Assembly (NCBI GenBank): GCA_965214875.1
Contig: OZ243980.1
Location: 3,534,001 to 3,598,000, forward strand
Direction of reading: 5' to 3'
Source of the DNA: CBDAUN01 sp965214875
GTDB taxonomy: Bacteria > Pseudomonadota > Gammaproteobacteria > Arenicellales > JAJDZL01
DNA: 64,000 nt
Positions 16,044-24,282 of the stretch are shown here, piece after piece; the stretch's first letter is position 1, and every line of letters starts with the position of its first letter. Under the pieces are notes generated by a model. It saw only the letters and a program-made list of their open reading frames with translations. It was not told where the DNA came from and did not search any database. Both the position numbers and the translations under genes were made by a program.

Positions 16044-16749
16044 TCAGTTCGTCGAGCATCCCACGCGGGTTCTCCAGGCGGCGTCCATCATATATTCGTA
16101 GCCGTCTTCGGCATCCGTCCACGCCCACTGGCCCGACGAGTTCCTGGCTCCGCAGAAGCAAGCCAGGATCTGATTCCGGTCCCGGCTGAAGGCGTAGCAC
16201 CCGCTTGACCACGAATCGCCGGGACCGTCGCCGCCGCGACCCGAGCCAAAGGGGATCTCCAGATCGGCCGCCGTGCGAAAGCAGAGCCTCGCGAAAGTGC
16301 GGTTGTTGGGGTTCGGATTCCCGGCGGACAGAACGGCGACGTAGGATGTGTTCTGAGTCAGGCCGGTAATGCTGTGAGTCTTGGCCGCTATGCTGGGGGA
16401 TGGAAAATTGACCTCTCCGAGATTTATGGTGCGAATCTGCCGGCCCGTCTTGCTGTCAAGCACTCTTAAGCGGACCTTGAAAAAAGAGCCGCTATAGCTG
16501 GTATATGCCCGGATATCAGGGCTCGAGAGCGCGGGCGTACCGAGTCCTACGCTGTCCTGGTCGGGGCCGCTCGTCACGGTGAACAGATTGGGTCGCATTT
16601 CACTCTGGCCTGACGGGCAGGCGCTGGCTCCTGATGCGCCGAGGATGTCGGATTGCGAAATCTGTGCGCTTGCCGGACCGGCCAGCATCGCCAGGATGAG
16701 GGGGAGGGTCAGTCTATAGGGGGGGGGTGAATCTGGTTGAACGCTTCAT
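16044..16749 (-). CDS. Secreted Cys-rich cassette protein C, poly-C phase-variable, OFF in this sequence
   Basis: The ATG at 16749 has GGAG nine bases upstream. MKRSTRFT leads into nine C; with nine, the frame hits TAG at codon 12. With eight (or eleven) it reads PPYRLTLPLILAMLAGPASA, a signal peptide ending in AxA, and a 234-residue protein. The open part begins at 16688, inside the signal peptide. The mature protein has six cysteines (ACPSG, LCFRT, GCYA, CFC, GCSTN) and CGARNSSGQWAWTDAEDGYEY, closely matching protein B over the last ~55 residues. The middle is variable and Ser/Thr/Asn rich. It is probably exported to the periplasm or beyond. No known domain recognised. Confidence 0.8.
16719..16727 (-). 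repeat. C9 tract at codons 8-11 of secreted gene C
   Basis: Nine G on the plus strand between TCTATA and TGAATC. Loss of one base (to eight) joins the ATG at 16749 to the signal peptide frame; nine gives an immediate stop. Confidence 0.9.
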
Positions 16750-16789
16750 TTTTGTCTACTCCGAAGTTGGATCGAATACATCTATTGTA

Positions 16790-16822
16790 CCCGTTCCGGC
16801 TTCCGCGAAACGGGCTTTTTTT
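16790..16822 (+). terminator. Terminator-like hairpin between hemA and cassette C
   Basis: CCCGTT / AACGGG stem with an internal CGG/CCG, followed by seven T on the plus strand. No plus-strand gene precedes it, so it may be a leftover from before the cassette inserted. Confidence 0.4.
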
Positions 16823-16870
16823 GCAAACGGAACCGTTGCCTGTGCTATTGCCCTGAATTGCGCCTAGACG

Positions 16871-18067
16871 CTATCGCCTAAGCCCAAGTTCATCGAAAAC
16901 ATCCACCAGCGCCGCAACCAGCTTATCGATCATTTCTCTATCATGCAGCGGAGTCGGAGTGATGCGCAACCGCTCAGTGCCGACCGGCACAGTCGGGTGA
17001 TTGATGTGCTGCACGAATATCCCATGGCGTTCCAGCAGCATATCGCTTGCGATACGGCAAAGCTTGGCATCGCGCACCATCACCGGCACAATATGGCTGG
17101 GATTCTCGAGTTGCGGTATATTCGCTTCGCGCAGCAAGGACTTAAGCGTTTTCACGTTTTCATGCAACCTGTCTCTTCGCTTGACATCGCTTCGAACCAT
17201 CTTGACGCTGGCCACCGCGCCCGCCGCGGTGGAAGGCGGCATGGCAGTGGTGAAAATGAAGCCGCTGCCATAGCTTCGGATGTAGTCTACCAGCAACGGA
17301 CTAGAAGCAATATACCCGCCGATAAGCCCGAATGCCTTCCCGAGCGTGCCTTGAATGATATCGACGCGATCTTCCAGGCCATCGCGCTGGGCGACACCGC
17401 CGCCATGGATGCCGTATAGGCCGACCGCGTGCACTTCATCAAGATAGGTCAATGCATCATGCTCGTCAGCCAGATCGCAGATCTCCTCGATTGGACCGAT
17501 GTCTCCATCCATGGAATAAACCGATTCGAATGCGATTATTTTGGGACGGCCGGGATCTACGCTTTGAAGCAATTCGCGCAGATGGCCTGCATCATTGTGC
17601 CGGAAAATATGCCGCTCGCATTTTCCAAAACGCACCCCTTCGATCATTGACGCATGATTAAGCGCATCAGAGAACAGAACGATGTCTGGAATTCGACCAA
17701 GCGTACTGAGCACGGTGGAATTCGCCACATAGCCAGAGGTAAAAACTAGCGCAGTCTCTTTGCTGTGCAAGTCGGCAAGCTCTGCTTCCAGCTCAACTAG
17801 CGGATGCGAGGTGCCTGCGATGTTGCGGGTGCCGCCGGCACCGCTGCCAATCTGCCGAACCGTATCGCAGATCGCATCGGCAATCACCGGATGCTGCCCC
17901 ATGCCAAGGTAGTCGTTGTTGCACCAGATCGTGATATCGCGGCCAATCGTATGATTCATGGCCTGCGGGTACTGGCCAGCATGCCGCTCAAGATCGGTAA
18001 ATTCGCGATAATTCCCAGCTTCTTTCAGCTTGTTGATCGCTTGACGAAAAAATGCGTCGTAGTCCAT
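16871..18067 (-). CDS. hemA: 5-aminolevulinate synthase (C4/Shemin pathway)
   Basis: Condenses glycine with succinyl-CoA to 5-aminolevulinate, the first step of tetrapyrrole synthesis. The 398-residue protein from the ATG at 18067 matches the normal family length; the frame is open further upstream but that part belongs to no known domain. Motifs: WCNNDYLGMGQHP, GSGAGGTRNIAGTSHPLVELE, FTSGYVANSTVL, SDALNHASMIEG, YLDEVHAVGLYG and the PLP lysine in QGTLGKAFGLIGGY. These residues separate ALAS from the related KBL and BioF enzymes. Most gammaproteobacteria make ALA from glutamyl-tRNA, so an ALAS next to accBC is unusual and suggests transfer or a lineage trait. Confidence 0.9.
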   Translation of the reverse strand: MDYDAFFRQAINKLKEAGNYREFTDLERHAGQYPQAMNHTIGRDITIWCNNDYLGMGQHPVIADAICDTVRQIGSGAGGTRNIAGTSHPLVELEAELADLHSKETALVFTSGYVANSTVLSTLGRIPDIVLFSDALNHASMIEGVRFGKCERHIFRHNDAGHLRELLQSVDPGRPKIIAFESVYSMDGDIGPIEEICDLADEHDALTYLDEVHAVGLYGIHGGGVAQRDGLEDRVDIIQGTLGKAFGLIGGYIASSPLLVDYIRSYGSGFIFTTAMPPSTAAGAVASVKMVRSDVKRRDRLHENVKTLKSLLREANIPQLENPSHIVPVMVRDAKLCRIASDMLLERHGIFVQHINHPTVPVGTERLRITPTPLHDREMIDKLVAALVDVFDELGLRR

Positions 18068-18152
18068 TTGTGTATCGAAAGCGGAACAGTCTGAATGCGA
18101 TAGTGATAAAAAATATGGAGCCGCCTCATTACAGACGGGCGCGAACATCGAA

Positions 18153-19028
18153 TTATAGCGATTTGGCAAATTTGCGCTTGCGGCCTGAAAGCAATGCCCA
18201 CTTGTTTTGTGTGCGCAAGCGAAAATCAAAATCCTCGCAATAGGCCGAACAAACCGCATCAGCCTGCTCGCGGAGTATGCCTGACACGGCAAGCCAGCCA
18301 CTTTCAGCGACTAGACTGGAGAGGTGCGAGGATAGACTGCACAGCAAATCGGAATATAGATTGGCAACGACGATATCCGCTTTGACCGACTTGATGTAAA
18401 GCTGCTCCGGGGTTAGTGCGCGATAGCGATCCTCAAAGCCGTTTCGCTTCGCATTGCGCCAGCTCTCGGCGAGTGCATCCGAATCGATGTCCACACCCTG
18501 GGCGAATCGTGCGCCAAGGCCAATTGCGGCTAGAGCGACAACGCCACTTCCGCAGCCATAATCCACGATCGTCGACCCGTTCAGATCGGCTTCGGCAATA
18601 AACTCAAGACACATTCGTGTGGTCGGATGATGGCCGGTGCCGAATGCGATTGAGGGGTTGATCGTGATGGAGGCTAAATTCTGTGCTGGTGTATGCCACG
18701 GCGCGATGATTTCAAGTGAGTTGCCGATGCGCACCGGTTTGAAATTGGCCCGCGATTCCCGCACCCAATCGCGATCTGCGATGCTGGTCCGATCAAAGGT
18801 TGCAAGCGCGTGATTGTGTCCTGCTTTGGCGAGCTCACGACGTAGTTCTTCCGATCGATTCCAGCGCTCTTCGAACAGGCCGGTGATGAATGCGATCGGC
18901 TCTTTCGACTTGGAAGGCATCTGCGCCGTGGTCGCTTCAGCGCCGAAGCGCTCGAATATGGCGCATACGTCATCCGCCCGATCGAACGGGCATCTGACGG
19001 AAACATTAATCCAGCCCTGGCGAGCCAT
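18153..19028 (-). CDS. prmA: Ribosomal protein L11 methyltransferase
   Basis: SAM-dependent trimethylation of ribosomal protein L11. The 291 residues from the ATG at 19028 fit the family. The N-terminal L11-binding domain (WINVSVRCPFDRADDVCAIFE) is followed by NPSIAFGTGHHPTTRMCLE, the SAM-binding IVDYGCGSGVVALAAIGLGA, GVDIDSDAL and DIVVANLYSDLL. It starts four bases after the accC stop, continuing the conserved aroQ-accB-accC-prmA order. Confidence 0.92.
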   Translation of the reverse strand: MARQGWINVSVRCPFDRADDVCAIFERFGAEATTAQMPSKSKEPIAFITGLFEERWNRSEELRRELAKAGHNHALATFDRTSIADRDWVRESRANFKPVRIGNSLEIIAPWHTPAQNLASITINPSIAFGTGHHPTTRMCLEFIAEADLNGSTIVDYGCGSGVVALAAIGLGARFAQGVDIDSDALAESWRNAKRNGFEDRYRALTPEQLYIKSVKADIVVANLYSDLLCSLSSHLSSLVAESGWLAVSGILREQADAVCSAYCEDFDFRLRTQNKWALLSGRKRKFAKSL

Positions 19029-19032
19029 CGGG

Positions 19033-20373
19033 TCAATGGCCCAGCATGCGTTCCAGATAATTGATGTCGGACTGGCCGCGCAGGAATGTGTGATCGGCAA
19101 ATATCCTGCGATAAAGCGGAATGGTTGTCTGAACGCCCTCGATGACCATTTCTTCGAGTGCGCCATTCATGCGGGCGATCGCTTCATCACGGTCTTTGCC
19201 GAAGGTGATCAGCTTGCCGATCAGCGAATCATAGTGCATCGGAATTTCGTATTGGTTGTAGACATGCGAATCAACGCGCACGCCGGGGCCGCCCGGCTGA
19301 TGATACTGGGTGATCGTGCCTGGCGATGGCAAAAAGGTTTCGGGATCTTCGGCATTGATGCGGCACTCGATCGAGTGTCCGCTTAAGCGGACATCGCTTT
19401 GCGAAAAAGACAAAGGCTCATCGGAAGCAATGCGGATTTGCTCCTTGACAATATCTACGCCCGTGATCAGCTCTGTCACAGGATGCTCGACCTGAATCCG
19501 GGTGTTCATTTCGATGAAATAGAATTTGCCTTGCGAGTAGAGAAATTCAAATGTTCCCGCGCCGTAGTAGCCGACATCCCGACATGCCTTCAGGCACAGC
19601 CGGCCTAGCTCATCGCGATCCGCATCGCTGATTCCCGGCGCCGAAGCTTCTTCGACAAGCTTTTGGCGACGGCGCTGTATCGAGCAGTCGCGGTCGCCAA
19701 GATGGACGACCTGCCCCCTTTTATCGGCTAGCACCTGAATCTCGATGTGGCGAGGGCTGGGCAGGAACTTTTCCAGATACAGGGTGGAATCACCAAATGC
19801 CAAGCTCGACTCGTTTTGCGTGACGACAATGGCCGATTCCAATTCGCGCTCGTCGTGCACCAGCCTCATGCCCTTGCCGCCGCCGCCAGCAGCGGCCTTG
19901 ACCAGAATCGGATAGCCGATGTCGTCGGCGAGGCGTCTGATTTCACCGATATCGGCACCTGCCAGGCTACCGGAACCTGGTACGCAGTCGAGTCCGGATT
20001 CGCGCATGGTGCGAATCGCTTCAAGTTTGTTGCCCATGATGCGCACTGCATCGTGCGGCGGACCAATGAAGGTGAATCCGCTTTGCTCGACTTTCTTGGC
20101 GAACTCGGCGTTTTCGGACAGAAATCCGTAGCCTGGATGGATCGCGGTCGCCTCAGTGACTTCTGCCGCCGCGATCACCGCGGGGATATTCAGATAGCTG
20201 GCTGAAGCGGGTGCCGGTCCAATGCATACCGACTCGTCGGCGAGCTTGACATATTTCGCGTCGCGGTCGATTTCCGAATGCAGCGCAACGGTGCCGATGC
20301 CAAGATCACGACAGGCGCGAAGGATGCGGAGCGCGATCTCGCCCCGATTTGCAATGGCGACCTTTTCGATCAT
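19033..20373 (-). CDS. accC: Acetyl-CoA carboxylase, biotin carboxylase subunit
   Basis: ATP-dependent carboxylation of the biotin on AccB, the first half-reaction of malonyl-CoA synthesis. 446 residues, standard length: KVAIANRGEIALRILRACRDLGI, HPGYGFLSENAEFA, the ATP-grasp glycine loop KAAAGGGGKGMRLV, DCSIQRRRQKLVEEAS, EFLYSQGKFYFIEMNTRIQVEHPVTE and SGHSIECRINAEDP. It overlaps the accB stop by one base. Confidence 0.96.
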   Translation of the reverse strand: MIEKVAIANRGEIALRILRACRDLGIGTVALHSEIDRDAKYVKLADESVCIGPAPASASYLNIPAVIAAAEVTEATAIHPGYGFLSENAEFAKKVEQSGFTFIGPPHDAVRIMGNKLEAIRTMRESGLDCVPGSGSLAGADIGEIRRLADDIGYPILVKAAAGGGGKGMRLVHDERELESAIVVTQNESSLAFGDSTLYLEKFLPSPRHIEIQVLADKRGQVVHLGDRDCSIQRRRQKLVEEASAPGISDADRDELGRLCLKACRDVGYYGAGTFEFLYSQGKFYFIEMNTRIQVEHPVTELITGVDIVKEQIRIASDEPLSFSQSDVRLSGHSIECRINAEDPETFLPSPGTITQYHQPGGPGVRVDSHVYNQYEIPMHYDSLIGKLITFGKDRDEAIARMNGALEEMVIEGVQTTIPLYRRIFADHTFLRGQSDINYLERMLGH

Positions 20374-20837
20374 TACTCAATGACGAACAGAATCTCGCCA
20401 TACTCTACCGGCTCGCCGTTTTCCCGGCTAATTCGAGTTACGGTGCCCGCACGGTCGGATTCAATTTGATTGAAGATCTTCATCGCCTCGATAAGGCAGA
20501 TGGTCTGACCGGCTTCGACTCGATCTCCAACTTCGACATAGGCGGGCTCTTGCGGCGACGAAGAGCGATAGAATGTGCCCACCATCGGCGACCTAACCAG
20601 ATTCTCCTCTGGCAGTTCGTCCTGCAGCGGTTCCGGCGTAGAATCACTCTGCTGCATTGTATCGCCCGGCAAATGCTGAACGGGCCCGACCGCGTCAGAG
20701 TGCGGCATGACAGCCCTTTGAGAGTCTTCGGTCCTGCGAGACAAATAGATTGATTCTTCACCTTCGCGAATCTTCAATTCTGTCAATTCCGACGAATGAA
20801 ATATTTCAATGAGTTTTCTTACTTTGCGAAGATCCAT
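20373..20837 (-). CDS. accB: Acetyl-CoA carboxylase, biotin carboxyl carrier protein
   Basis: 154 residues from the ATG at 20837. The N-terminal helix (DLRKVRKLIEIFHSSELTELKIREGEESIYLSR) is followed by an acidic/Ser-rich linker and a C-terminal biotinyl domain with VRSPMVGTFYRS and the biotin-acceptor lysine in LIEAMKIFNQI. An in-frame open stretch upstream to 21035 overlaps aroQ and is not used. Four bases separate it from aroQ. Confidence 0.95.
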   Translation of the reverse strand: MDLRKVRKLIEIFHSSELTELKIREGEESIYLSRRTEDSQRAVMPHSDAVGPVQHLPGDTMQQSDSTPEPLQDELPEENLVRSPMVGTFYRSSSPQEPAYVEVGDRVEAGQTICLIEAMKIFNQIESDRAGTVTRISRENGEPVEYGEILFVIE

Positions 20838-20841
20838 GGCT

Positions 20842-21297
20842 TCAGCTTCCTGCGGCAGCGGATTCGACAAACTGGATTGCAGCTTCAACGGCGGCGACAT
20901 AGCCTTGGATGCCAAGACCGCATATCGTGCCAGTCGCGATATCGGAAAAATAGGAACGGCGACGATAATCCTCTCTTTGATGCACATTTGACAAGTGCAC
21001 TTCGATAAAGGGAATCGAGCATCCGAGCATGGCATCGCGCAAAGCGATGCTGGTATGCGTGAACGCCGCCGGGTTAATCACGATGTAGTCGACACGCTGA
21101 TCGGCGGCATCATGGATGAAGCCGATCAGTTCGTGCTCGGCGTTGCTTTGTCGAGCTTGCAGTTCATGGCCCGCGGCGGCGGCAATCTGGCCAACGCGCT
21201 GGTTGATTTCGTCTAGGGTCGCGCTTCCGTAAATTTCAGGTTCGCGCCGGCCAAGCCGGTTCAGGTTCGGACCATGGATAACAAGTATTTTCGCCAT
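20842..21297 (-). CDS. aroQ: 3-dehydroquinate dehydratase, type II
   Basis: Third step of the shikimate pathway, a dodecameric class II enzyme. 151 residues: ILVIHGPNLNRLGRREPEIYG with the catalytic Arg/Tyr lid, QSNAEHELIGFIHDA, VINPAAFTHTSIALRDAM, PFIEVHLSNVHQRE (His in EVHLSN) and GLGIQGYVAA. It heads the aroQ-accB-accC-prmA run, an order common in gammaproteobacteria. Confidence 0.95.
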   Translation of the reverse strand: MAKILVIHGPNLNRLGRREPEIYGSATLDEINQRVGQIAAAAGHELQARQSNAEHELIGFIHDAADQRVDYIVINPAAFTHTSIALRDAMLGCSIPFIEVHLSNVHQREDYRRRSYFSDIATGTICGLGIQGYVAAVEAAIQFVESAAAGS

Positions 21298-21922
21298 CGT
21301 GCGCCAGAGATTCTAAATCACATTGGTTGTCTATGTAGTTTAGTGATTTTAGCAACAAAAAAGCGGTGTTTTCAAAGAATTTAAGCGCACTGGGCATATA
21401 TCTACAGGGTCTGAGGCATTGCTGCGGTACTATTTCAACGTTCAATCAAAAATGGCGCAAGCCAAATTGGCACGGCACCGAACCGCACGACCCTGAGCAT
21501 CTATCAAGCACCTAAGTCCGAAAACAAATAGTAAAAACAACACGGCGACACGATGTGCCGAGCACTTCAAAAAATGCATGGAGTACACTTCGCCTGTTAT
21601 CGGATTTGAGCCGATTCTTCTCGCAGGCCACTATCGGGCGGGGTGCGCATTCACAGCTATGCGAAAAGCGGCAAAGCGAAAATCTTATGTCAGCTAGCAC
21701 CATCAACCTTGAATAGCGTCAATTTGCGGTCAAGGTTTCGATGATGAATTTAGACGAGCGATGCTGTCTCATCTAGTCAATTCGAATGCAAGCGACAACC
21801 GGACCCGTCGCAATCGCCACGACTACCAAGCAGGATGCCTCGACGGTGCCAAGCAAGCCGGCCAAGCTGCAGAAAAACCTGATAAAAACGCGGAGAGCAC
21901 CTAGCTTCACCGTCTCGAGTAT
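21298..21922. other. Intergenic region between aroQ and the fucose operon
   Basis: About 625 bases with no gene I can support. It contains the aroQ-acc promoter side and the 3' end of the fucose operon. Short open frames here (for example 21786-21998 plus) overlap the fuconate dehydratase tail and look like chance. Confidence 0.5.
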
Positions 21923-23197
21923 CTATTCGTATAAGTATCTAGTCCTGCTATCAGGGCAAATCTCGATGGAAAAACCGGGCGATTCAGGAGGCATATAGGC
22001 TGCCTGCCGTACGACGCAAGGATCCTTGAAATGTTCGTGAAGGTGATCGACATATTCGGCAACACGACCATCCATAGTGCCAGAAACAGCAATATAGTCA
22101 ATCATCGAAAGATGCTGAACATACTCGCACAAGCCGACGCCCCCAGCGTGCGGCCAAACCGGCAGATTGAACTTCGCTGCCAGCAAAAGCACCGCAACAA
22201 CCTCATTCAAGCCTCCCATGCGACAGGCATCAATCTGAACAATATCAATGGCGCCAGTCGATATGAACTGCTTAAACACAATTCGATTCTGACACATCTC
22301 GCCGGTCGCAACCTTGATCGGCGCAACAGCCTCTCGGATCGCCTTATGCCCGACAACATCATCGGGACTAGTTGGCTCTTCGATGAAATACGGCTCCGCA
22401 AAAGCAAGGTCTCCAACCCAGGAAATAGCTTCTGATACCTCCCAAACTTGATTGGCATCAATCATGATGCGAATATCCGGGCCAAGTTCCTCGCGCGCGA
22501 TACGCAATCGCCGAATGTCGTCATGCTTGTTTCGCCCGACTTTGAATTTCACATAATTGAAACCCTGCCGCTTTACCTGGCGGCACACTGTGCGCATTTT
22601 TTCGTCAGAATAGCCAAGCCAGCCAGCCGAGGTCGTGTAGCACGGATAGCCCGTCTTTTCGAGCTCAGCAATTCTCTTTTTCTTGCCATTTTCGGCACGT
22701 TGCAAGATCGCAAGCGCCTCCGCACGGGTCAATTTGTCAGTGAGGTACCGAAAGTCGACGATATCGGCAATATTCTCTGGCGACAAATCGGCGACTAAGC
22801 GCCAGACCGGTTTTCGCTCTTCGCGCCCGCGCAGGTCCCATAGCGCGTTGACGACCGCTCCGGTCGCAAGGTGCATAGCGCCTTTGTCCGGGCCGATCCA
22901 TCGGAGTTGGCTGTCGCCGGTCAAATGCCGCCAGATTAAACCGGGGCTTGCCCGGAATTCATCTAGGCTCAAGCCAATTAAAAGATGCCGCATGGCTCTG
23001 ATTGCGGCGCAGCAGATCTCGTTGCCTCGTCCAATAGTGAAGGTTAGTCCATGTCCCGCGAGCTCGGGTTCATCGGTTTTGAGAATAACGTACGCCGCCG
23101 AGTAATCCGGGTCAGGATTCATGGCATCAGACCCATCGCGATGCTCCGATGTGGGAAACCTGAGGTCAAGCACCTCAATATCGGTGATTGTTGTCAT
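21923..23197 (-). CDS. L-fuconate dehydratase
   Basis: Enolase-superfamily enzyme converting L-fuconate to 2-keto-3-deoxy-L-fuconate. 424 residues, the characteristic longer length of this branch. Key motifs: TAGWLGYSDEKMR loop, YVKFKVG (lysine), IMIDANQVW (Mg Asp), YFIEEPTSPDD, VATGEMCQNR (Mg Glu), IDACRMGG and VWPHAGGVGLCEYVQH (catalytic His). Together with the fuconolactonase and two dehydrogenases upstream it forms the non-phosphorylating L-fucose route. A 247-base gap without a gene separates it from the SDR gene. Confidence 0.92.
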   Translation of the reverse strand: MTTITDIEVLDLRFPTSEHRDGSDAMNPDPDYSAAYVILKTDEPELAGHGLTFTIGRGNEICCAAIRAMRHLLIGLSLDEFRASPGLIWRHLTGDSQLRWIGPDKGAMHLATGAVVNALWDLRGREERKPVWRLVADLSPENIADIVDFRYLTDKLTRAEALAILQRAENGKKKRIAELEKTGYPCYTTSAGWLGYSDEKMRTVCRQVKRQGFNYVKFKVGRNKHDDIRRLRIAREELGPDIRIMIDANQVWEVSEAISWVGDLAFAEPYFIEEPTSPDDVVGHKAIREAVAPIKVATGEMCQNRIVFKQFISTGAIDIVQIDACRMGGLNEVVAVLLLAAKFNLPVWPHAGGVGLCEYVQHLSMIDYIAVSGTMDGRVAEYVDHLHEHFKDPCVVRQAAYMPPESPGFSIEICPDSRTRYLYE

Positions 23198-23444
23198 GCC
23201 GCCTCCGACACGACGATCCGCGTTTGCTGCTCCAGGCCTTCAACCTCAGGCAACCCGGCACAATTAAATTTTGACATTTTGGAAAGTCGACGAATCTAGC
23301 ATCGCGCCCTCTATCAAGCCATGGGCATTGCTTGACAGACCGCGAACAAGTCTTGTGAATCGACCAATGCCGCCCCTCCCCCTGCTACTCAAGCTGATGC
23401 TGCCCATTTTCACTCCATGCCTCCTTTCAACCGTTATTGAAAAT

Positions 23445-24173
23445 CTATAGCGACCACCCGCCATCGATAACGTAGGTCTGGCCAGTCACAAAACATGCTC
23501 CGGCCAGATACACCACAAGATCAGCAATTTCCTTGGCAGTTCCAATCCGCCCCATCGGCTGTCGATCGATAAACGCCTGTCGCGCCGTCTCGTAATTGCC
23601 GCCCACCTTCATCCGCTCGTGCAGTGAAGGCGTATCGACCGTGCCGGGGCAAATCGCATTGCATCGGATGCCCTGTGCAACATAATCTGCCGCAATACTC
23701 TTCGTCAGGCCGATCACAGCAGCTTTAGATATCGAATACGCAGCGCGATTCGGAACACCTTTTATGCTCGAAGCGACGGAAGACATGTTGATGATGGCAC
23801 CGCCTCCAGCGCTGATCATGCTTGGAATGACCGCCCGTGCCATATCGGCCATCGCAACCACGTTGAGCCTCAGCGCAAAATCAAGCTCAGCCGATGTCAT
23901 CTCCAATAGCGTTCCCGAGTGAACATGGCCAGCGCAGTTGAACAGAATTTGAAACGAACCTTCGGCTTGCAGCAAAGCGCCAATGGCATCACGGTCGCAA
24001 ACATCAAGGCGAGCCGTCGCCAGCCCCTCATCAGACAATTCGGCAAGCGCGGCAGCATTGACATCGGTGGCAAGGACTTGCGCACCCGCCGCATGCAGCG
24101 CGAACGCGGTCGCGCGGCCAATTCCCTGGCCGGCGGCGGTGATTAGTACTGTTTGATTATCGAGATTGTGCAT
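23445..24173 (-). CDS. SDR-family 2-keto-3-deoxy-L-fuconate dehydrogenase
   Basis: 242-residue short-chain dehydrogenase: cofactor loop TAAGQGIGRATAFAL, Asp in ATDVN favouring NAD+, NCAGHVHSG, catalytic Ser in MSSVASSIKG, YSISK (Tyr/Lys), GIRCNAICPGTVDTPSL and C-terminal VIDGGWSL. The SIKGVPNRAAYSISKAA stretch is typical of ketodeoxyfuconate dehydrogenases and the related DHRS6/BDH2 group. Placement between fuconolactonase and fuconate dehydratase supports oxidation of 2-keto-3-deoxy-L-fuconate. Confidence 0.85.
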   Translation of the reverse strand: MHNLDNQTVLITAAGQGIGRATAFALHAAGAQVLATDVNAAALAELSDEGLATARLDVCDRDAIGALLQAEGSFQILFNCAGHVHSGTLLEMTSAELDFALRLNVVAMADMARAVIPSMISAGGGAIINMSSVASSIKGVPNRAAYSISKAAVIGLTKSIAADYVAQGIRCNAICPGTVDTPSLHERMKVGGNYETARQAFIDRQPMGRIGTAKEIADLVVYLAGACFVTGQTYVIDGGWSL

Positions 24174-24282
24174 TATGATTTTCCCTAGTGGTTAACGCGT
24201 CATGCTTGACCGTAAAGTTGGCGGCACCCGGTGCCTCGGTCAGTGCCCTCACCCGGTCATGGCGATGCGGCACATGCCCCCC

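Noticed and set aside
8406..16749. Integron-type gene cassettes
   Set aside because: Hairpins next to single genes looked attC-like, but there is no integrase, no attC core sites, and the ends behave as transposon inverted repeats with an 8-bp duplication at 55.7 kb.
8406..16749. Diversity-generating retroelement acting on the secreted paralogues
   Set aside because: No reverse transcriptase gene, no template/variable repeat pair; differences between paralogues are spread over the protein and not confined to adenine positions.
21786..21998. 70-codon plus-strand frame
   Set aside because: Overlaps the 3' end of fuconate dehydratase and lacks a ribosome site.
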